Assembly (NCBI RefSeq): GCF_003019815.1
Contig: NZ_CP027773.1
Location: 4,428,501-4,492,500 of the forward strand
Direction of reading: 5' to 3'
Length of the DNA: 64,000 bases
Origin: Variovorax sp. PMC12
GTDB lineage: Bacteria > Pseudomonadota > Gammaproteobacteria > Burkholderiales > Burkholderiaceae_C
How positions within the stretch are numbered: the stretch's first letter is position 1; each line of letters starts with the position of its first letter. Below are positions 57,764-64,000 of this stretch, piece by piece. The notes under the pieces are model-generated. The model did not search any database and was not told the origin of the DNA. It saw nothing but the letters and a program-made list of their open reading frames with translations. The position numbers and the translations under genes were made by a program.

Positions 57764-59209
57764 CTAAAGAGGCGCCCGAGAAGTGATGAACTGATTCACC
57801 CCCGCAGCAGCCCGCTCGCGAACAGCATCGAAAGTGGTGCTCTCCACGATGCGCCCGTTCTCGAACACCGTCTGCAGCAAGTCGGCCTGGCCTGCCGCCA
57901 GCGTCTCTTCACGCACAGTGCTTTCGACGCCGTTCGCACCGCGCACCAGCGCAAGACGCCCCTTCTTCGAAGCCTTGCCCATGTCCCCCACGGGCGACTT
58001 GTACACGTCGCGCCACTCGCCGTTCACCTGCATCGCCGAGCACTTCATCGCCCACTGCATCGTGTCGCGGTTGACCTGCTGCAGCAGCCCGCCGCCCATG
58101 CCAAAGGAGATGTTCTCCGTCGAGAAACCGTTGTGGAAGAAGTTCGACAGGCACAGCCGCAGCGAATCGAGATTCACGCCGTCGCCCTGGATGATGCGCA
58201 CGTTGTTCAGCACGCGGAAGCCCTTGGCGTTGGTCGTCGTGCCGAAGCGCTCGGCCAGGATCTGCGCCACCTTCAGCGTGGTCTCGGCCGGGTCGCCCGA
58301 GTCCGGCCGCACCACCAGCGTCGCGCCCGAGGCCACCACCTTCGCCTTCAGCTCGCCACCCCAGATGCGCGCGCAGGCATTGAAGATGTCGTAGCTGTCG
58401 CTCACCACCGCAAAAGTGGCGCCGGGCTTGCCGAACTGGTCGACCATGTTGCTGTACGCATCGGCTTCATGCTCGCGGCCCCAGCCCGTGATGGTGCTGT
58501 GCTCCGCCGCGGGAATCGAGAAGCCCGCCACGTCGCAGTCGTAGTACCGGCGCGCCGCCACCAGTGCAGCCAGCGTGTCCGTGCCCATGAAGTTCACCAG
58601 GTGGGCCATGCCGCCAAGCGCGGCCGATTCGAGGCTCGACACGCCGCGCGCGCCGAAGTCGTGCAGCCGGAAGGCGATCTGCCCCTGCGGGTCGTCGCAG
58701 GTCGCTTCCAGGTAGCGCAGCAGCGTGGTGCGCGCGGCCGCCGACAGCGTGGCCACCGTGGTCGGGTACCAGATGGCGCGCAGCAGCTCGGTCTCGAGAA
58801 AGCTCGTCACCCAGAAGAACTCGGGGTCGGTGTTCTCGATGGTCGCCAGCACGTTGTGCACCGGCGTCACGCTGCCTTCGGGCACGGCGCGGATGCGCAC
58901 CGGCATCAGCCCGCCGTGCTTCTCGATCAGCCGCAGCCAGCCTTCGCGGTTGAAGGGCTCGCCGTGCGCGGCCATGAGCAGGGCGGCTTCTTCCACGTCG
59001 TCGCGCGTCACCGGCGTCTGCAGATATTCGCGCAGGTAGGCCTGCAGCCCGAAGAACAGCGAGTGGCTGAAGATGCCGCCGCGCGACTCGATGTAGCTGT
59101 ACACCGTCTGCGTGCCGGGCGGGTACTGCATCCAGTGCGACACCTTGTAGGAGTCGGTGCGAAGCAGCAGGTTGTTGCCCAGGGGCGAGGAGGTGAGATT
59201 GCGGTTCAT
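57764..59209 (-). CDS. nadV: Nicotinamide phosphoribosyltransferase
   Basis: The 481-residue enzyme is of NAMPT/NadV type and makes NMN from nicotinamide and phosphoribosyl pyrophosphate. The conserved N-terminal LLLRTDSYKVSHWMQYPPGT, LHDFGARGVSSLESAALGG, the SIPAAEHSTITGWG motif and LVVRPDSGDP are all present. The ATG at 59209 is preceded by GAAAGGAG. It lies downstream of nadM (65-bp gap), so the two enzymes of the nicotinamide-to-NAD route are in one operon. Confidence 0.94.
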   Translation of the reverse strand: MNRNLTSSPLGNNLLLRTDSYKVSHWMQYPPGTQTVYSYIESRGGIFSHSLFFGLQAYLREYLQTPVTRDDVEEAALLMAAHGEPFNREGWLRLIEKHGGLMPVRIRAVPEGSVTPVHNVLATIENTDPEFFWVTSFLETELLRAIWYPTTVATLSAAARTTLLRYLEATCDDPQGQIAFRLHDFGARGVSSLESAALGGMAHLVNFMGTDTLAALVAARRYYDCDVAGFSIPAAEHSTITGWGREHEADAYSNMVDQFGKPGATFAVVSDSYDIFNACARIWGGELKAKVVASGATLVVRPDSGDPAETTLKVAQILAERFGTTTNAKGFRVLNNVRIIQGDGVNLDSLRLCLSNFFHNGFSTENISFGMGGGLLQQVNRDTMQWAMKCSAMQVNGEWRDVYKSPVGDMGKASKKGRLALVRGANGVESTVREETLAAGQADLLQTVFENGRIVESTTFDAVRERAAAGVNQFITSRAPL

Positions 59210-59274
59210 GTGAAAGCTCCTTTCACTGTGGCGCCCGTCAACCGGGGCCGTTCTTGCTGACAAAGCCTGGTCGT

Positions 59275-60354
59275 TCAGTTCTTGCCCAGGCCACCCAAAA
59301 AATGATTCGCGATGAAGAAGTGGTCTTCGTAGATGCGGTCCTGCATGTCGAGGAACTCGGCAATGGGCACCCAGCGCACCTCGGCCGCGTCGTCGTCGGC
59401 GCGCACTTCCGAAAGGCCGGTCCACTGGTTGTGCGCCAGCTCGAAGAAGAAGCCGTGCGTGATGGTGCGCCCGCGCTGCGAGCGGTCGGGCGCGTCGAAC
59501 ACGTGGCTGGCCTTCATGCTGCCGTTGAGCACGGGCACGGGCACCTTGAGGCGGGTTTCTTCCTTCAGCTCGCGGATGGCCGCGTCCTGCAGCCGCTCCT
59601 GCTGGCCGACGAAGCCGCCGGGCAGCGCCCAGGTGCCCTTGCCGGGATGGAACTTGCGCTGCACCAGCAGGATGTGGCCGGCCTCGACCACGACGGCGTC
59701 GACCGTGGTGTAGATGGGCGGAAAGTCGCTGCCCGCGTAGCGGTACTTGTCGCGGTAGTCGACGAGGAAGGCGCGCTCTTCGCAGAGCTCGGCGTAGTCG
59801 GCGGTGCGGGTGAACTGGTCGAGGAACGCGGCCGTGCCGTCGGGCAGGTCGGCGCGCGCGAGCTGGCCGCGGTTCTCGGGGTCGAAGTAGAGGCTGCGCA
59901 CGTCGGTGGCGTTGAGGCTCTCCACGCTGTTCTGCCCGACGAACTCCCAGTGCGGGAACATCTTCAGGTAGTAGCTCGATGCGTCCTTCAGGTGTCCCAC
60001 CAGCGCCACCCTGGCCTTGGCCGGTGCATGGCCGTCCTGCGCGATGAGCCGCTCGACAGCCGACTGGATCGACGCGATCCAGATCTGGTCGTTGTAGGGC
60101 GAGTCGCCCACGCCGACCACGCTCACGCGCATCTGGTCGCTGCTGCGCAGGCAGGCGCGCACCATGCGTTCGCGTTCGTCGAAGGTGAAGGGATTCTTGA
60201 CGCTGCGCGGCTGCCGGTCGGAGCCGACCACCACGATGACCCGATCGGCGGCGCGCGAGGCCTCTTCGATGAGTCGTTGATGTCCGAAATGAACGGGCTG
60301 GAAGCGCCCGATGACGATGGCGTACTGGTACTTGCGTGCGTTTTGCGTGTTCAC
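59275..60354 (-). CDS. nadM: Bifunctional NMN adenylyltransferase/Nudix hydrolase
   Basis: The 359-residue protein has a nucleotidyltransferase domain with GRFQPVHFGH (residues 16-25) and the ATP-site region ESLNATDVRSLYF, followed by a Nudix domain with box GGFVGQQERLQDAAIREL...EET (about 246-266). It converts NMN to NAD+ and may hydrolyse ADP-ribose. The GTG at 60354 is chosen; TTGGG/CCCAA (60355-60369) forms a small palindrome at the ribosome site. It leads the nadM-nadV operon. Confidence 0.92.
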   Translation of the reverse strand: MNTQNARKYQYAIVIGRFQPVHFGHQRLIEEASRAADRVIVVVGSDRQPRSVKNPFTFDERERMVRACLRSSDQMRVSVVGVGDSPYNDQIWIASIQSAVERLIAQDGHAPAKARVALVGHLKDASSYYLKMFPHWEFVGQNSVESLNATDVRSLYFDPENRGQLARADLPDGTAAFLDQFTRTADYAELCEERAFLVDYRDKYRYAGSDFPPIYTTVDAVVVEAGHILLVQRKFHPGKGTWALPGGFVGQQERLQDAAIRELKEETRLKVPVPVLNGSMKASHVFDAPDRSQRGRTITHGFFFELAHNQWTGLSEVRADDDAAEVRWVPIAEFLDMQDRIYEDHFFIANHFLGGLGKN

Positions 60355-60437
60355 TTGGGAATCCCCCAAAAAGGGCGCGATCAACTCGCGCTTGCGTTCA
60401 GGATAGCATCGGTGCCGCACATTGATCAAGCCTTCCG

Positions 60438-61271
60438 ATGACCGAGCCCTCTTCTCCCCCCGCCGATGCCGTGCGCCTGAACAAGCGCATGGCCGAACTG
60501 AAAATGTGCTCGCGCCGCGAGGCCGACGAATGGATCGCCAACGGCTGGGTGAAGGTCAACGGCAGGCCGGCCGAGATGGGCGTGAAGGTCACGCCCTCCG
60601 ACCGCATCGAGATCGACAAGGCGGCCAAGGGCCAGCAGGCGAACCAGGTCACCATCCTCATCAACAAGCCCATCGGGTACGTGAGCGGGCAGGCCGAGGA
60701 CGGCCATGAACCGGCGGTCACGCTGTTCACGCCGCAGAACCGCTGGGCCGAAGACAACGCGCGCTTCTTCTTCAGCCCGCAGCAGCTGCGCGGCCTCGCG
60801 CCGTGCGGCCGGCTCGACATCGACTCCATCGGCCTGCTGGTCATGACGCAGGACGGCCGCATCGCGCGCCAGCTCATCGGCGAAGACTCGGTGATGGAGA
60901 AGGAATACCTGGTGCGCGTGGCCTACCACGGCCTGGGCCAGCCCGCGCCCACCGGCCAGCTGGTGCGCATGGACGACGACGATCCCGTCACGACCAACGT
61001 GCAGGCGGTGTTTCCGCCGGCCATGCTCGCGAAGCTGCGCCACGGCCTGAGCCTCGACGGCCAGGCGCTGAAGCCCGCGCGGGTCGAATGGCAGAACCCC
61101 GAGCAGCTGCGCTTCGTGCTCACCGAAGGCAAGAAGCGGCAGATCCGCCGCATGTGCGAACTGGTCGGCCTGAAGGTGGTGGGCCTGAAGCGGGTGCGCA
61201 TCGGCAAGGTCATGCTGGGCAACCTGCCGGTGGGGCAATGGCGATACCTGGCGCCGCACGAGAAGTTCTGA
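60438..61271 (+). CDS. 23S rRNA pseudouridine synthase, RluF/RluB family
   Basis: The 277-residue protein has an N-terminal S4 domain (RLNKRMAELKMCSRREADEW) and a RluB/RsuA catalytic domain with GRLDIDSIGLLVMTQDG containing the catalytic Asp and the RIGKVMLGNL end. The spacing and the GYVSGQAEDGHEP segment match RluF, which modifies U2604 of 23S rRNA in E. coli. It is divergent from nadM. The start of the next gene overlaps its end by 34 bp. Confidence 0.87.
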   Translation: MTEPSSPPADAVRLNKRMAELKMCSRREADEWIANGWVKVNGRPAEMGVKVTPSDRIEIDKAAKGQQANQVTILINKPIGYVSGQAEDGHEPAVTLFTPQNRWAEDNARFFFSPQQLRGLAPCGRLDIDSIGLLVMTQDGRIARQLIGEDSVMEKEYLVRVAYHGLGQPAPTGQLVRMDDDDPVTTNVQAVFPPAMLAKLRHGLSLDGQALKPARVEWQNPEQLRFVLTEGKKRQIRRMCELVGLKVVGLKRVRIGKVMLGNLPVGQWRYLAPHEKF

Positions 61272-62368
61272 GCCTGCGCGCGCTGAACCGCGCCACGCTG
61301 GCGCGGCAGATGCTGCTGGCGCGGCGCAGCCTCGCGGCGACGCAGGCCGTCGAGCGGCTGGCCGGTCTGCAGGCGCAGGCGCCCAACCCGCCCTACATCG
61401 GCCTCTGGAGCCGGCTCGAAGGCTTCCGGCGCGAGCAGCTGACCGATGCATTGCACAAGCGGCGCATCGTGCGCATGTCGACCCTGCGTGGCACCCTGCA
61501 CCTGATGAGCGCGCGCGACGCGCTGGCATGGCGCCCGCTGCTGGAGCCGGTGCATCAGCGCGGCCTGCAGGGCAGCAACCACAGGAAGGCGCTCGACGGC
61601 ATCGACCGCGCGGCGGTGGTCGAGGCCGGACGCACGCTGCTCGCCGAGCGGCCGCGCACCGGCGCCGAACTCGGGCAGGCCCTCGGGCTGCGCTGGCCGG
61701 GCCGCGAGAGCGCCTCGCTCGCCGCGCTGATCCGCAACAGCCTGCCGCTCGCGCACCTGCCGCCGGCGGGCACCTGGAACTCGCACCAGAGCGCGCTGCT
61801 GCAGCCTCTTGGCGACTGGCTCGGGGATGCGGCGGCCGATGCCGCCCCCGCCACCCAGGACGATCTGCTGCTGCGCTACCTCGCCGCCTTCGGCCCCGCC
61901 ACGCTGGCCGATGCCGGCGCATGGTCGGGCCTCACCGGCTGGAAGGCCGTGGCCGAGCGCCTGCGGCCCCGGCTGCGCGTGTTCGTGAGCGAAGACGGGC
62001 AGGAACTCTTCGACCTGCCCCGCGCGCCCCGGCCCGACCCCGGCACGCCCGCGCCGCCGCGCCTCGTGGCCGAGTGGGACAACCTGCTGCTCTCGCATGC
62101 CGACCGCGCCCGCGTGCTGAGCGAGGCGAACCGTGCGCGCGTGTTCACCGCCAACGGCATCGTGCGCGGCACGGTGCTGCTCGACGGTTTCGTGGCGGGC
62201 GCCTGGAAGATCGAGCGCGAGAAGAAAAAGAACATCGCCGCCGTGCTGCTGGAGCCTTTCGCACGCTGGTCGAAGGCCGACCGCGCCGCGGTGGAGGGCG
62301 AGGCCCTCGGCCTGCTGGCCTTCGCGTCGGACGGCGGAGGCGAACGCCACGCCGTGCGCATGGCCTGA
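61238..62368 (+). CDS. Winged-helix DNA-binding domain-containing protein (HTH_42 family)
   Basis: The 376-residue protein is of the YcaQ-like/HTH_42 family: residues from LSLRALNRATLARQMLL to RTLHLM-like (RGTLHLMSARD), a middle winged-helix unit (APATQDDLLLRYLAAFGPAT) and the C-terminal GTVLLDGFVAGAWKIER. YcaQ relatives are DNA glycosylases for interstrand crosslinks; this shorter branch is not characterised. The ATG at 61238 lies 34 bp inside the rRNA pseudouridine synthase gene; the next ATG, at 61310, would remove conserved residues. Confidence 0.75.
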   Translation: MAIPGAAREVLSLRALNRATLARQMLLARRSLAATQAVERLAGLQAQAPNPPYIGLWSRLEGFRREQLTDALHKRRIVRMSTLRGTLHLMSARDALAWRPLLEPVHQRGLQGSNHRKALDGIDRAAVVEAGRTLLAERPRTGAELGQALGLRWPGRESASLAALIRNSLPLAHLPPAGTWNSHQSALLQPLGDWLGDAAADAAPATQDDLLLRYLAAFGPATLADAGAWSGLTGWKAVAERLRPRLRVFVSEDGQELFDLPRAPRPDPGTPAPPRLVAEWDNLLLSHADRARVLSEANRARVFTANGIVRGTVLLDGFVAGAWKIEREKKKNIAAVLLEPFARWSKADRAAVEGEALGLLAFASDGGGERHAVRMA

Positions 62369-62424
62369 GCATTGCCGCGGCGCGCCGTTGCCCCGCGCGA
62401 TTGCCCCCGCGATGCACCCGCCGC

Positions 62425-62440
62425 CTAAGCTGCGTCTAAG
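62425..62440 (+). promoter_or_regulatory. CTAAG direct repeats upstream of the two-component system
   Basis: CTAAG at 62425-62429 recurs at 62436-62440, an 11-bp period (one helical turn), in the promoter gap. TACTCT (62451-62456) about 10 bp further could be the -10 element. Spaced half-sites of this kind bind OmpR-type regulators such as QseB/PmrA, so this is a candidate autoregulatory site. Confidence 0.5.
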
Positions 62441-62524
62441 TATTCCCACCTACTCTGCGCCACGGCGCAGGCTCTTCCGATCATCCCGGTCGCGTGCTAC
62501 CTTGCGGCCGAAGGAGTCGCCGCA

Positions 62525-63181
62525 ATGCGCGTTCTGCTGGTGGAAGATGACGAAATGATCGGGCGCAGCCTCAAGCAGGCGCTCGAGGGCGCGGGCTGGT
62601 CCGCGGATTGGGTGCGCGACGGCGAGCTCGCGCAAAGTGCCCTGGGCGACGGCGGCTACACCTGCGTGCTGCTCGACCTCGGCCTGCCCAGGCAGGACGG
62701 TACCGAGGTGCTGCGCCGCGCCCGCGAACGCGGCGACGCCACCCCGGTGCTGGTGCTCACCGCCCGCGACGGCCTCGACGACCGCATCCACAGCCTCGAC
62801 CTTGGCGCCGACGACTACCTGCTCAAGCCCTTCGAATTCCGCGAGCTGCTCGCACGCATGCGCGCCGTCGTGCGGCGGCGCGACGGCGCCGCGCATTCGC
62901 TGGTCGGCAGCGCCACGCTGCAGCTGGACCTCACCACGCGCGAAGTGGTGGTCAACGGCGAGCGCGAAGCGCTCACCGCGCGCGAGTTCGCGCTGCTGCA
63001 CGCGCTGCTGGAGCGCCCCGGCGCCATCCTCTCGCGCGAACAGCTGGAGAACCGCATCTATGGCTGGGGAGAAGAGGTCACCAGCAATGCGATCGATGTG
63101 CTGATCCACGGCATGCGCCGCAAGCTGGGCGCGGACGCGATCCGCAACGTCCGCGGCCTGGGCTGGCGCGTGGTTGCATGA
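62525..63181 (+). CDS. OmpR-family response regulator (QseB/PmrA-like)
   Basis: The 218-residue regulator has a receiver domain with Glu7/Asp8/Asp9, phosphoacceptor Asp51 (LLDLGLPRQDG) and the Lys of YLLKPFE, plus a winged helix with EALTAREFALLHALLERPG and ISREQLENRIYGWG-like features, including the SNAIDVLIHGMRRKLG motif of QseB/PmrA/TctD proteins. The ATG at 62525 follows GAAGGAG. The kinase starts 68 bp downstream on the same strand. Confidence 0.9.
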   Translation: MRVLLVEDDEMIGRSLKQALEGAGWSADWVRDGELAQSALGDGGYTCVLLDLGLPRQDGTEVLRRARERGDATPVLVLTARDGLDDRIHSLDLGADDYLLKPFEFRELLARMRAVVRRRDGAAHSLVGSATLQLDLTTREVVVNGEREALTAREFALLHALLERPGAILSREQLENRIYGWGEEVTSNAIDVLIHGMRRKLGADAIRNVRGLGWRVVA

Positions 63182-63248
63182 TGAGGCGCGCGCCCAGGTT
63201 TCGCGCACTTCGTATCGCTGCGGCGTTTCGCGAACGGACCCGGGGCCC

Positions 63249-64000
63249 ATGACCGGCGCAGACCGTGGCAGCGGCCGCTGGTGGCGGCCGCATTCGCTGC
63301 GCACGCAGCTGCTGCTGTGGCTCATCACGCTGCACCTGGGCGCCGCGGTGCTGACCGCGTGGTTCTCCTTCGTGGCCTACGGCAACCTCGTGCACAACGC
63401 GCTGGACGACCAGATGCGCCTGGTGGCCGAGTCGTACGCGGGCAGCGACCCGCTCAAGATCCCGCGCCCCATGGACGGCGAGGCTGCGTTCTCGCGCGGC
63501 GCCTTCATCGTGCAGATATGGAGCCCCGACGGCCACACGCTGCGCGCCAGTTCGTGGCCGGTGCTGGCGGTGCCGCTGCAGTCGCGCGCGGGCTTCGGCG
63601 ACGTGAGCACGGGCGCGCATTCGCAGTCGAGCTGGCGCGTGTTCACCGCCGAGCCCGGCCCGCGCGCCGACCAGCCGCGCGTGCAGGTGCTGCAGAACGA
63701 GGACTACCGCCGCCGCCGCGCCCTGCGCCGCGCATTGCTCGAAGGCCTGCCGATCACGCTGCTGCTGCCGCTGGCGCTGCTGATCCTGTGGATCATCGTG
63801 TCGGCCGCCTCGCGCTCGCTGCGCGCGGTGGCGCGCGACGTGGCCTCGCAGGACGAGCGCAGTCCCACCGAGCTGTCGCTGTCGCGCGTGCCCGAAGAGA
63901 TCGCACCGCTGGTGGGCGCCTTCAACAACCTGCTGTCGCGCGTGCGCAGCGCCTTCGCCACGCAGCGCCGCTTCGTGCAGGACGCGGCGCACGAGCTGCG
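63249..64000 (+). CDS. Sensor histidine kinase (QseC/TctE-like), cut by the right edge
   Basis: The first 250 residues start MTGADRGSGRWWRPHSL, then a membrane helix (LLLWLITLHLGAAVL), a periplasmic sensor region (DDQMRLVAESYAGSD onwards) and a second membrane helix (LPITLLLPLALLILWIIV). A HAMP-like linker follows and the window ends at RFVQDAAHELR, the start of the HisKA phosphoacceptor motif. This fits QseC/TctE-type kinases that pair with the preceding response regulator. The ATP-binding domain lies outside the window. Confidence 0.88.
   Translation, partial: MTGADRGSGRWWRPHSLRTQLLLWLITLHLGAAVLTAWFSFVAYGNLVHNALDDQMRLVAESYAGSDPLKIPRPMDGEAAFSRGAFIVQIWSPDGHTLRASSWPVLAVPLQSRAGFGDVSTGAHSQSSWRVFTAEPGPRADQPRVQVLQNEDYRRRRALRRALLEGLPITLLLPLALLILWIIVSAASRSLRAVARDVASQDERSPTELSLSRVPEEIAPLVGAFNNLLSRVRSAFATQRRFVQDAAHEL

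Overview
The window is a piece of a high-GC betaproteobacterial chromosome. The protein sequences, the many orphan Bug-type periplasmic receptors, the Liv-type transporters paired with CoA ligases and the intergenic repeat style all suggest the family Comamonadaceae, most likely Variovorax. This is an inference from sequence style, not a database result. Coding density is high on both strands. I see no tRNA, rRNA, CRISPR array, prophage or insertion sequence.

Layout. 1-2.1 kb: a MarR regulator (cut by the edge) and a thiamine-diphosphate E1 alpha/beta dehydrogenase pair. 2.2-7.4 kb: a ParD-like protein with methionine aminopeptidase, a LuxR-type response regulator, a cardiolipin-synthase-like phospholipase D protein, a small exported protein, an alpha/beta hydrolase and a PA2169-type four-helix protein. 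7.4-12.1 kb: a xylose-type ABC transporter (xylF, xylH, xylG) with a ROK repressor and a clear palindromic operator. 12.1-16.7 kb: a quinohemoprotein alcohol dehydrogenase flanked by two regulators, one built like AcoR but without the AAA+ domain. 16.8-25.6 kb: a large lipoprotein, a Bug receptor, a DJ-1/PfpI protein, two divergent citrate synthase paralogues (one with an N-terminal HTH), a membrane protein and a phenylacetate-CoA-ligase-like enzyme. 25.9-33.2 kb: a complete LivFKMHG transporter with a long-chain acyl-CoA ligase, facing a Crp/Fnr regulator across a perfect 18-bp palindrome. 33.3-37.7 kb: that regulator's operon, an SDR, a B3-like metallo-hydrolase and a second Bug receptor. 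38-45 kb: iron superoxide dismutase, a SufR-like cysteine-rich regulator and a three-gene RND efflux system. 45.1-53.9 kb: the kdp high-affinity potassium system, F-A-B-C-(two small genes)-D-E, with a third small gene ahead of kdpF and a KdpE-like operator. 54-57.4 kb: a quinone-oxidoreductase-like enzyme, a frameshifted tyrosine phosphatase, a membrane protein and a GT28 glycosyltransferase. 57.7-60.4 kb: the NAD salvage pair nadV-nadM. 60.4-64 kb: an RluF-type pseudouridine synthase, a winged-helix protein and a QseB/QseC-like two-component system cut by the right edge.

The most unusual signal is non-coding. Three copies of a roughly 255-bp element lie in intergenic gaps at 9869-10123, 25662-25918 and 57490-57748; the middle copy is inverted relative to the others. 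Each copy is two large hairpins in opposite orientation. The six hairpins keep the same internal sequences, CGCGAATGTCCCCCG and CTCCTCCTTTATTTCGC. Their outer arms and apical mini-stems differ in sequence but remain self-complementary. That is compensatory covariation visible within this one window. It points to a structured REPIN/BIME-like mobile repeat or a structured RNA, and I do not recognise it as a described family. Other GC-rich palindromic repeats occur at 26.8, 30.3 and 35.6 kb.
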